NCBI GenBank assembly: GCA_964528875.1 | Contig: CAZGUI010000026.1 | Coordinates: 1 to 33,792, forward strand | DNA: 33,792 bases | Direction: 5' to 3' | Source: Bacteroides_E sp964528875 | GTDB taxonomy: Bacteria; Bacteroidota; Bacteroidia; Bacteroidales; Bacteroidaceae | Part shown: in pieces, positions 1 to 8,087 of the stretch | How positions within the stretch are numbered: the first letter of the stretch is position 1 | Layout: every line of letters starts with the position of its first letter | Program-made: the position numbers and the translations under genes | The notes under the pieces: model-generated | The model's database searches: none | What the model saw: the letters and a program-made list of their open reading frames with translations, nothing else | What the model was told of the DNA's origin: nothing

Positions 1-46
<46 letters not shown>

Positions 47-66
47 ATCCTTTTTCATTAGCGTTG

Positions 67-96
67 CAAAGGTACAGTATTTTATTCAAAAACAAA
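67..96 (-). promoter_or_regulatory. Bacteroides-type promoter of the tRNA-Arg gene
   Basis: On the minus strand TACCTTTG (67-74) matches the Bacteroides -7 consensus TAnnTTTG exactly. A TTTG at 93-96 lies 18 bases upstream, near the usual -33 spacing. The box lies 20 bases before the mature tRNA 5' end, which fits a short 5' leader removed by RNase P. Both elements are seen directly; activity is inferred. Confidence 0.7.
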
Positions 97-164
97 ATAT
101 TCAGAGATATTTATTTCATATATTTTTGTCGATTATAAAAATAATAGCATTCAACGAATCAACA

Positions 165-1610
165 TTATAATCCAAAGGGCAACCCTGCAACATACCAAAG
201 AATAAAGACCAACACCCACACCACTAAGATAGAAAGCGAGTAAGGCCAAACATATTTCACTACGCTTGCATACCCTATCCTATCATCATATTTTTGAAGA
301 TATGCCAAGATTAAAGGTAGATAAAACATAAACGGAGTAAGTACATTTGTAGAACTATCTCCAATACGATAAGCAGCTTGCGTTATTTCAGGAGATACTC
401 CCATGGATGCAAAAAGAGGAATAAATATGAAAGAAAAGACACTCCATTTTTCCATGGCAGAAACCATAAAAAAGTTCATCACTGCTGTAAAGAGTATAAA
501 CACCAATAAAGTAGCTAACGGACCAACCTGAATAGAAGCTATTAGTGAAGTACTATTTATTATCAGGAACTTATCTATATTTGAATAGCTAAAGAGCGCA
601 AACATTTGTGAGGCAAAGAAGACAATAATTAAATAATCTCCCAACCATTGAAACGATTGTCCTAAACCTTTAATTACCTCTTTTTCCTTACGATAAATCC
701 CTACACTTAGTCCATAAGTAATTCCCATTAAAGCAATACCCAATGATATGATAAAGAGTATTCCCATGATAAATGGAGAACGTATTAAGCTACCACTGAT
801 GCCTTTTAATATACCTTGAGAGGAAAAAGTGCTCCACAATACGGCAAAGAAATATAATCCTCCTACTAAAAATGAAATCATTAATGAGCGACGTTCTCTC
901 CTACTTAATGGCTTGTAATCTACACTCTCTGTTTTATAACTACCCAACTTAGGTAACAACCATTTTTTCGTTAAATAGTAAATAACGAATATAATGGGAA
1001 TTACAGATACAGCCATTATAATGAAATTGCATAACGAACCGATATGCTGAGTAGAAATACCCGAAGCCTCAGCAGCACTTTGTGTAATGCGTGCTATCAA
1101 AGGGTCCATAGTACTTAATAAAAAGTTAGCACTATATCCACATGCCACAGACACATAAGTCATTAATATTCCGGCTACCGGATGAAGTCCAACTGCAATA
1201 AATAATGCGGTAGATAGAGGAATTAATAAAATATAACCTGCATCTCCTATGACATTCGATAGTACACCTAAGAATATCAGACACAGCATTACTTCTCGTT
1301 GTGCTTTACGATTCTTTAAGACACCTCGCATACAAATATCCAACAAACCTGAGTGCTTAGCTACCCCTACTCCTATCATAGCTACTAAAACCATTCCTAA
1401 AGGAGCAAACCCCGTAAAATTAGAAATTACATGACGCAGAAACCAACGAATTCCCTCAGGGCTCAATAAGTTTTGAATCCTCAGTATCTCTCCTGTTTCG
1501 GGGTGTACAGCCATCAAACCGTAAAGATTTCCCAACCAAGAAAAGACGACAAGAAATACTCCTAATAAAAAATAGAGTGTTACAGGATGTAGGTTCTGTT
1601 TAACTTTCAT
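165..1610 (-). CDS. AbgT-family transporter (p-aminobenzoyl-glutamate transporter-like)
   Basis: This is a 481-residue polytopic inner-membrane protein with about ten hydrophobic segments, close in length to characterised AbgT members (about 490-520 residues). Family-typical stretches include FAPLGMVLVAMIGVGVAKHSG near residue 68, the conserved NVIGDAGY loop near 120, and GDSSTNVLTPFMFYLPL near 420. E. coli AbgT imports p-aminobenzoyl-glutamate, a folate breakdown product, while MtrF and YdaH have been reported to export sulfonamides; the substrate and direction here cannot be told from sequence. Its start lies 11 bases inside the end of the upstream response-regulator gene, which indicates translational coupling in a kinase-regulator-transporter operon. 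No convincing terminator hairpin follows its stop. Confidence 0.9.
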   Translation of the reverse strand: MKVKQNLHPVTLYFLLGVFLVVFSWLGNLYGLMAVHPETGEILRIQNLLSPEGIRWFLRHVISNFTGFAPLGMVLVAMIGVGVAKHSGLLDICMRGVLKNRKAQREVMLCLIFLGVLSNVIGDAGYILLIPLSTALFIAVGLHPVAGILMTYVSVACGYSANFLLSTMDPLIARITQSAAEASGISTQHIGSLCNFIIMAVSVIPIIFVIYYLTKKWLLPKLGSYKTESVDYKPLSRRERRSLMISFLVGGLYFFAVLWSTFSSQGILKGISGSLIRSPFIMGILFIISLGIALMGITYGLSVGIYRKEKEVIKGLGQSFQWLGDYLIIVFFASQMFALFSYSNIDKFLIINSTSLIASIQVGPLATLLVFILFTAVMNFFMVSAMEKWSVFSFIFIPLFASMGVSPEITQAAYRIGDSSTNVLTPFMFYLPLILAYLQKYDDRIGYASVVKYVWPYSLSILVVWVLVFILWYVAGLPFGL

Positions 1611-2331
1611 CGGGTTCTAAACTATCTAAATCTATGATACGTAATTCCAATGCTCTAACCACTAAACGAGTTGCATTAATTCCTCCTTTATGACCTTCTT
1701 CGAACAAACGATTCACTAAATCACTTTGTCTTTTTTCTAAAGACTTGACACCAAAAGGCATTCCTTTCAAGTTAGCAATCATCTCTTTGGTATATCCCAA
1801 AGCCAAATGTCTAAGAAAACGTTCATCATACTCATCAATATCGTAACTGATAATAGCTTCCTGACGTTTTGTTTCATTATCAACAGACTCTTTGAATCGT
1901 TCAACCATGCGCTGTAATATGGGATAATTAAAGACTAGCTGCTTACCATCCATCAAGGCTTGTACATCAGTTTGGGTAAGTAACTCGCCTGTTTTTAAGA
2001 TGATTCCATCTGCACCGGCATTCAGTACATCCACCCAGAGTTTTTCATTCAACACTTCTCCAGTAAACACAAGTACTTTAACCTCTGCATATTCTTTTTT
2101 TAGCTTTTGACAGATATCCACTCCTACAGTAGTCGATCCTCCCAATCCTAAATCCAGTAGGACTAAATCCGGAACTTGTTTCTGTATCAATTCCCAGAAT
2201 TCTTTTTCAGTCATAGCTGTACCAATGATCTCTGCATTGGGAATTTCATGACGAAAAATCTCCTTAGTTCCCTTCAATTCCAACTTTACGTCTTCAACAA
2301 TAATGACCGTAAATTTATCTTTCATCTTCAT
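1600..2331 (-). CDS. Response regulator, LuxR/NarL-like output domain
   Basis: A 243-residue two-domain response regulator. The receiver domain (about 7-125) has acidic residues E13 and D14, phosphoacceptor D60 in LVLLDLGL, switch T90 in VLVFTGE and K113 in IILKTG, so all the catalytic positions are present. The C-terminal part (about 160-230) resembles a LuxR/NarL helix-turn-helix: ERFLRHLALGYTKEMIANL, then a recognition-helix-like GVKSLEKRQSDLVNRLF, then a helix ending TRLVVRALEL. The match is looser than in typical NarL proteins, so DNA binding is likely but not certain. The gene follows the double kinase gene by 7 bases and overlaps the transporter gene, so the kinase is its probable partner and the transporter a probable target or co-regulated effector. 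Confidence 0.88.
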   Translation of the reverse strand: MKMKDKFTVIIVEDVKLELKGTKEIFRHEIPNAEIIGTAMTEKEFWELIQKQVPDLVLLDLGLGGSTTVGVDICQKLKKEYAEVKVLVFTGEVLNEKLWVDVLNAGADGIILKTGELLTQTDVQALMDGKQLVFNYPILQRMVERFKESVDNETKRQEAIISYDIDEYDERFLRHLALGYTKEMIANLKGMPFGVKSLEKRQSDLVNRLFEEGHKGGINATRLVVRALELRIIDLDSLEPDES

Positions 2332-2338
2332 TTTATGT

Positions 2339-5300
2339 TTATCTTTTAGGAAGAGTAAATATTATTCTATCTCCACCTTCAGCATTTTTTTCTGCAACAA
2401 TTCTACACCCTCTTCTACCCACATATTCTTCTTGTTCTCTAATTATTTGTTTGCACAACAGATACTCTATTCCTGAATTTGATGACTCTGCTGTTTGTTC
2501 CATACGTTGCAAGTTGGGATAGAACAATGTACGCAACTCCTCTTCTGCTCTGTTTTGTCTCTCATCAATTAATGAAAATTGAATAAACCCTCCGGCTATT
2601 TCTGCCGTTAAATGAAGATGTCCTTCATCTGTATTATAAAGAGTAGCATCAATTAGGTTCTCCATTAAATATTTCAGTTGATTCTCATCTCCAACAACAC
2701 TTGCATCTAACTGATCCAAAGTAAGAAAGATAGAGATTTCATTTACTATTCCATTTTTCTTTTTATTGAAATAAGTCAATGTATATTCAAACAAATCGGA
2801 TACAGATAAGACCTTTCTCTTAAAGGTAATCTCCTCCAGCTGTTTATTTGACCATCGATTTAATAAGCTAAAAACATCTTTATAATAGGTTACAAGTTCA
2901 TCTATATCAAGAATCATTCGTTGTTCCTCGGGCAAATTCATTGTATCATCCAACAAGTGTGAAAGTAACTCTTTTATTTTATTGGGATAATATATCGTTT
3001 CATGCTTCAATGTGGACAGGCAGTTATCTAGCACCATGTTTTGTACGTGTAACACGCCTTCTTCCCAAGAGGCTCGTTGAGCCTCTTCTTGAGCTGATTC
3101 AATATCACGGTAGCGATTCGCCAAACGAATAACTGCATTAAACACTACAACAGACAAATAGCTAACCATTAATTGAAGCAACACTTCATCGGCTGCTTGG
3201 AATTTTCCCTCTTTTTTTTCCAAATAAAACACACCTACTTTTTGATGTACACCACCAACATCCACCCACAATGGATAAGTATGTTTCCCCTCACTTATAA
3301 TCTTTCGGTCAGAAGCAAAACACTCTTCAATTTCAGGAATCAAACCTTTTTTCGGTGGGTTGTATGAGTATTCTAATTTCTTAGCCGATTCATTATAAAC
3401 AGCCAATCCAACTCTGTCAATGGAGAAAAGTTCATTGATGGTTTGAAAAGAGTGTTCTGTAATTTGTTGGGGTATTTTTTTCAATGTATCTTCTTCTCGT
3501 TGCAGTAACTCACCATTCGATAAAGGGATGGACGAAGATGTAAAGAAACGTTGATTGACTTCAAATAACTGCTCTAGGTTCCAACGATAAAGTAAACGCT
3601 TACGTATATAGATGAAATAAAACGAGATGGCAAACAACAATGGGAATAGTAGAATTAATGTAATACCTATTACTTTTCCACTTCTAGATCGCTCCAACTC
3701 TCTACAATAAAGTTCTAAACTATAATCAATACCCAACATTTTGTACAGTCTTGTAAAAGCTTCATTGTTATATTGGTATCCATCCCAATTTTTCAAAGCC
3801 ATAAAAGCTACAGCTGCTTCATTACGAATATCAAGAATGGTATGATAATCAATATCTAACCCTGCATTCCACCAATCAATTTCTGCTGGTTTCTCATTGG
3901 ATATTAATGAAATAAAACGAAGTTCCTTTTGAGATTGATAGCAGTACTGATTGAGACAATCTATAGCTATTTGAGCATATTCTAATGCTTTTTCATATTG
4001 AAAATTGAGATTGGCATAATACACAGAATCTGCACAATTCATAGCCTCGTTTAAATAAGACAAGGAATCAAGATGAGTGTAACTTCTCTCGTTTTTCATT
4101 AAATGAAAAGTCTCGTTTTTACGACTAAATAGACTGAAAGGAATAAAGAAAATTCCCAGTAAGATCAACATCCGTTTTACTCCATGGGGTAAACGGAAAT
4201 AGAATCTACTCCCTTCTCCAAGTTTACTCTCCACTCCAAATTGACTCACTTTAAACTGACTGCTTGTTTTTTTGTATTTTTCTATAATTCCCTTACAGTT
4301 CATCAAACCAAAACCACTTCCTTTTTGCTTGATAATTTCATCCTTTGTCTCGGCACTTTGATCCAACCCTATTTCTTGTGCATCATAAACCTTTTCGTGA
4401 AGAATGCGCTCTACATCATCAGAAGAAAGTCCTACCCCAGTATCTGAGATAGATATTTCTACATAATCTTTAGTCTCTTCTACTTGTAATTGTATTGCAC
4501 CTCCTTCGGGAGTATATTTTCGTGCATTATCCAAAAGTGTATTAATCATAAATAATGTCAAGGCTTTATCTGCTCTTACCCAACAATCCATGGAATCTAC
4601 AATAAAAGTCTGTCGTTTAAACTCAAACCACTTAGATCCTTTACTTATGATATCGAATACCTCTTTTAATGAAAAGCTTTCAATGTTTAACTGAATAGTT
4701 CCTTGCTTAATTTTTATCCACAAAGATAATACCTCATTGTACTCATTGATGCGAGTTACCAACTCCTTAATATATTCGTATTTTTCTTTGCGTATTTCTT
4801 CATTATTAAAGAAATAAGGTGTTTTTAGTTTTTGAATTTCATTAATTATCCGATCAATGTATGGATGAATACCATCGACCACAGCCAGACAGGCTTTTTT
4901 ATTTACATTCTCCCTAACATTTCGTGCAATGCGTTGCTCATATACATAACGCTCTTTATCGAGTAATTCATACTCTTCACCCAATAGAAAGAAGAGTACT
5001 CCATTCTCTATGCTCCACACCAAGTAAGGTATGACAATTGATATTAACACCTTCTTCTCTTTGCTTAAAGTCTGTTGAGTATAGAGATCTAATACACCTA
5101 TTGTTTTACTCTTATCTGTTGAATCAACTAATAAGTGGGATGTTTTTATTTCTTTTTTCTTTGAACCTTTCGTTTCATCATTAATTAATGGATATTCATA
5201 ATACACCATATATTGCTCTTCATCCACATCATCATCAACAATTCCCAATTGTAAGTGTTTTACTCCAAAAATCTGCTGAAACGGATGGAATAGTTGCTGC

Positions 5301-6844
5301 ACTAAAAAAGTAGCTAACTCCTCTTTGTTTTTAGGCTTTATTAGAACCGTTGAAGTTATATTTTTGCAAAGCTCTAAAATAGATTGTAGGTTTTTTATAT
5401 ACTCGTTATTTTTCTTCTGACTGATTCGATAGAACCAAACAAATAAAATTAAAGTCAGCAATGCAACGATAAAAGCGATGAAAAGAATAATATTTAGATT
5501 TTTTTCCTCCTGTTTCAGCGCTCCGTATCTACTTTCAATCTCCTTATCTTGTCGACTATAATCTAAAATGTCTAGATAAATATTCCTATTAAAATCGGAT
5601 GCTGTTTTGTTACCTAAACCCGCATAGGTAAAACTGAGTTGTTCACGTATTCTGGCAATCCATTCAGGTACCGTTAATAAATGCTTTTCTATCCATTGCA
5701 CCTCCACATAATTACCCGATTTAATGGTAGGGTCATAACTTTTAAGTAAATCTATTTGATTGCAGGAGTCTTGTTTGTGATAGTGTTCCTGATGATGTTG
5801 ATTGACTCTTGTCAAAGCAACAGATAGAGTATCTAAAGCCGCTGAATACGCTCCTTTAATATTCAAATATTCCCCTAAAGTGACATAGGTTCCAACAGTT
5901 TGATATAAATCATTATAATTTCCAAAAACAGAAAGAGTCTCCTGCAATAGTAACAAAGGTAAATTCTCGTCCATAGAATAATCAAGCTGCTTCAATGCTG
6001 AAGTTCGCCACTCCAAAACAAGTTGAAAAACAGCGGGGCGAAGTATAACCTCCGATATTCCTTCAAGTGCACACCCTATGAAAAAAGGATAATTTTTCTC
6101 CTTTGCCAAATACCAAGTATAAAATAGTTCATCGAAAGTAGCAAGTGTAGTACTTCGTGAAAAATCAACATCATCCAGTTGGATAAGTCCTTTTATATAA
6201 TGATAGTACAACTCTTGCGATTCATCGTTATATTTCTCTTGTTCTAATGACCAAAACACATTCGACTCTAACGCTTGCTCAAACTCATTTAATATCGACT
6301 TTGCTTCCTCTTGTTGCTGTAAATAATAGTGATATAGAGTAGAAACAAAGTAGAATTCACTGTATGCATAAAAAATACGCAAACGTTCTTTTTTCTCAAT
6401 AAAGACGTTGTAATCTTCAGCTATTTGTTTCATGCGCTGTAAAGCACTATTCCGATAGTCATAATACTCTTTATTCCTACCTGTTCGTTGCGATATCCTC
6501 ATATAAGCCACATCAGCTATTAACAGTTCTACTTCGTTTTGAGTGATTGAGTAAACTTTTTTATGCCATTTCAAAGCCTCTTCAAAGTCCATCTTCATAA
6601 AAAAGTAAAAGCCTAGATGATTACAAGCTTCGGCCTTACCCAAACGATAATATTTTACCTCATTATAAGCTTGATGTGCATATAAAAAAAGTGAATCTAG
6701 GTTTCTGTATTGGTAAGCATAAGCTTTATTATTCAAGGAATCTACTCTCTGAGCTTCTTGTGTAGGAGCAATACCAATACAGGAGATTTGTAAAAACAAT
6801 CCCCCAACGAGAATCAAGATATTTACAAGAGCTCTATGGGACAT
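2339..6844 (-). CDS. Very large double sensor histidine kinase (two TPR-TM-kinase modules in one chain)
   Basis: A 1501-residue protein made of two similar modules. Module 1 has an N-terminal signal or anchor (about 1-25), a periplasmic helical TPR-like sensor (about 30-445), a membrane segment (451-471), a GAF-like region and a kinase core. Module 2 starts with a second hydrophobic segment (about 892-907) and repeats the plan: TPR-like region (about 915-1055), membrane segment (1057-1080), GAF-like region and kinase-like core. This gives a consistent topology with both sensors outside and both kinase cores inside. Module 1 keeps complete ATP-binding motifs (N768/N773, DTGVG 801-805, KGSGFGL 841-847), but its H-box is weak (H660 followed by P). 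Module 2 has a good H-box (H1281-E with P1287) but no DxGxG or GxGxG. I recall Bacteroides families DUF5112/DUF5113 for such sensors, but cannot confirm the match. It is the first gene of the operon. Confidence 0.85.
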   Translation of the reverse strand: MSHRALVNILILVGGLFLQISCIGIAPTQEAQRVDSLNNKAYAYQYRNLDSLFLYAHQAYNEVKYYRLGKAEACNHLGFYFFMKMDFEEALKWHKKVYSITQNEVELLIADVAYMRISQRTGRNKEYYDYRNSALQRMKQIAEDYNVFIEKKERLRIFYAYSEFYFVSTLYHYYLQQQEEAKSILNEFEQALESNVFWSLEQEKYNDESQELYYHYIKGLIQLDDVDFSRSTTLATFDELFYTWYLAKEKNYPFFIGCALEGISEVILRPAVFQLVLEWRTSALKQLDYSMDENLPLLLLQETLSVFGNYNDLYQTVGTYVTLGEYLNIKGAYSAALDTLSVALTRVNQHHQEHYHKQDSCNQIDLLKSYDPTIKSGNYVEVQWIEKHLLTVPEWIARIREQLSFTYAGLGNKTASDFNRNIYLDILDYSRQDKEIESRYGALKQEEKNLNIILFIAFIVALLTLILFVWFYRISQKKNNEYIKNLQSILELCKNITSTVLIKPKNKEELATFLVQQLFHPFQQIFGVKHLQLGIVDDDVDEEQYMVYYEYPLINDETKGSKKKEIKTSHLLVDSTDKSKTIGVLDLYTQQTLSKEKKVLISIVIPYLVWSIENGVLFFLLGEEYELLDKERYVYEQRIARNVRENVNKKACLAVVDGIHPYIDRIINEIQKLKTPYFFNNEEIRKEKYEYIKELVTRINEYNEVLSLWIKIKQGTIQLNIESFSLKEVFDIISKGSKWFEFKRQTFIVDSMDCWVRADKALTLFMINTLLDNARKYTPEGGAIQLQVEETKDYVEISISDTGVGLSSDDVERILHEKVYDAQEIGLDQSAETKDEIIKQKGSGFGLMNCKGIIEKYKKTSSQFKVSQFGVESKLGEGSRFYFRLPHGVKRMLILLGIFFIPFSLFSRKNETFHLMKNERSYTHLDSLSYLNEAMNCADSVYYANLNFQYEKALEYAQIAIDCLNQYCYQSQKELRFISLISNEKPAEIDWWNAGLDIDYHTILDIRNEAAVAFMALKNWDGYQYNNEAFTRLYKMLGIDYSLELYCRELERSRSGKVIGITLILLFPLLFAISFYFIYIRKRLLYRWNLEQLFEVNQRFFTSSSIPLSNGELLQREEDTLKKIPQQITEHSFQTINELFSIDRVGLAVYNESAKKLEYSYNPPKKGLIPEIEECFASDRKIISEGKHTYPLWVDVGGVHQKVGVFYLEKKEGKFQAADEVLLQLMVSYLSVVVFNAVIRLANRYRDIESAQEEAQRASWEEGVLHVQNMVLDNCLSTLKHETIYYPNKIKELLSHLLDDTMNLPEEQRMILDIDELVTYYKDVFSLLNRWSNKQLEEITFKRKVLSVSDLFEYTLTYFNKKKNGIVNEISIFLTLDQLDASVVGDENQLKYLMENLIDATLYNTDEGHLHLTAEIAGGFIQFSLIDERQNRAEEELRTLFYPNLQRMEQTAESSNSGIEYLLCKQIIREQEEYVGRRGCRIVAEKNAEGGDRIIFTLPKR

Positions 6845-6878
6845 AACTATATATGTAGTAAATCTTTATGTTAGTAAA

Positions 6879-6886
6879 CAAATTTA
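6879..6886 (-). promoter_or_regulatory. Candidate -7 box of the kinase-regulator-transporter operon
   Basis: On the minus strand TAAATTTG fits TAnnTTTG exactly and ends 34 bases before the kinase start codon. No clear TTTG is visible at the -33 position, so this is a moderate candidate. Confidence 0.45.
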
Positions 6887-7046
6887 ATGATATTTTCCGA
6901 TTACCACTACTGATGAAGGGAGTCTTTTCTTCTAATGTGCTTTGGATAAAGGAGAGAATAAAAGAAAGTAAAACATTTTAATCCCATCTCAAATAAAGAA
7001 GTATTTTTTTATCTTAGAAGTTCTTCCTATTTGAATATAGAATTCA

Positions 7047-7054
7047 TACCTTTG
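7047..7054 (+). promoter_or_regulatory. Candidate -7 box of prs
   Basis: TACCTTTG fits the Bacteroides -7 consensus exactly and lies 37 bases before the prs start codon. The nearest TTTG (7030-7033) is only 13 bases upstream, shorter than usual, so the -33 element is doubtful. Confidence 0.5.
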
Positions 7055-7091
7055 TGTGCAAATAAACAGTAGCAATAACTATTATTAAAAA

Positions 7092-8030
7092 ATGAGCACC
7101 AACACACCCTTTAGCGTATTTTCAGGAACAAATTCCAGATACCTTGCTGAAAAAATCTGTGAGCATCTAAAATGTCCTCTGGGAAATATGAACGTTAATC
7201 ACTTTGCAGATGGAGAATTTGCAGTTTCTTATGAAGAATCAATTAGAGGTTCTAATGTATTCTTAGTCCAATCTACATTTCCGAACTCAGACAATTTAAT
7301 GGAACTACTTTTAATGATTGATGCAGCTAAAAGAGCATCAGCAAAAAGCATTATTGCCGTAATTCCTTATTTTGGCTGGGCTAGACAAGACAGAAAAGAC
7401 AAACCACGTGTTTCTATTGGAGCTAAGTTAGTGGCCGATTTATTGGCTGTTGCAGGAGTAGATCGTGTAATTACAATGGACTTGCACGCTGATCAAATTC
7501 AAGGCTTCTTCAATATTCCTGTAGATCACCTTTACGCTTCTTCTGTTTTTCTTCCTTACATTCAATCTCTAGAACTAGAGAATTTAGTTATCGCCACCCC
7601 AGATGTTGGAGGTTCAAAGCGTGCTAACACCTATTCCAAGTATTTAGGAGTTCCTTTGGTTCTTTGCAATAAAACAAGAATTGTTGCCAATGAAGTAGAT
7701 GAAATGCAGATTATTGGAGACGTAGAAGGAAAGAATGTGGTTTTAGTAGATGATATTGTTGATACAGGTGGTACAATTACTAAAGCAGCTAATCTTATGA
7801 TAAAAGAAGGAGCTGTTTCAGTTAGAGCCATTGCCAGTCATTGTGTTATGTCCGATCCGGCTTCGGATATCGTAACCAAATCCTGTTTAACAGAAATGGT
7901 TTTTACTAATAGCATACCTTATTTCAAAAACTGTAAAAAAGTAAAACAATTAAGTATTGCTGCTATTTTTGCTGAAACTATACGTCGTGTACTGACTAAC
8001 GAATCTATAAGTAATCAATACATTGTGTAA
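7092..8030 (+). CDS. prs: Ribose-phosphate pyrophosphokinase (PRPP synthetase)
   Basis: This cytoplasmic enzyme makes 5-phosphoribosyl-1-pyrophosphate from ribose-5-phosphate and ATP, feeding purine, pyrimidine, NAD, histidine and tryptophan synthesis. The 312-residue length is normal. Visible motifs are NHFADGEF (about 36-43), the ATP/regulatory stretch IPYFGWARQDRK (about 91-102), the metal-binding MDLHADQIQGFF (about 125-136), and the PRPP-binding loop VVLVDDIVDTGGT (about 217-229). It is a single-gene unit, divergent from the kinase operon, with its own -7 box and a strong terminator directly after it. Confidence 0.97.
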   Translation: MSTNTPFSVFSGTNSRYLAEKICEHLKCPLGNMNVNHFADGEFAVSYEESIRGSNVFLVQSTFPNSDNLMELLLMIDAAKRASAKSIIAVIPYFGWARQDRKDKPRVSIGAKLVADLLAVAGVDRVITMDLHADQIQGFFNIPVDHLYASSVFLPYIQSLELENLVIATPDVGGSKRANTYSKYLGVPLVLCNKTRIVANEVDEMQIIGDVEGKNVVLVDDIVDTGGTITKAANLMIKEGAVSVRAIASHCVMSDPASDIVTKSCLTEMVFTNSIPYFKNCKKVKQLSIAAIFAETIRRVLTNESISNQYIV

Positions 8031-8044
8031 GAAAAAACAAGTAT

Positions 8045-8084
8045 AAAAAATAAGGCTGATTAAATAATCAGCCTTATTTTTTTT
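8045..8084. terminator. Bidirectional intrinsic terminator between prs and the M56-TonB gene
   Basis: TAAGGCTGAT (8051-8060) pairs perfectly with ATCAGCCTTA (8067-8076) around a 6-base loop. The stem has an A-run on one side and a T-run on the other, so it can end transcription of both convergent genes. Confidence 0.9.
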
Positions 8085-8087
8085 CAT

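Noticed and set aside
2941..4447. Plus-strand open frames of about 60-70 codons inside the kinase gene
   Set aside because: They lie antisense to a clearly conserved gene, have no promoter box or family resemblance, and are expected shadows in an A+T-rich genome.
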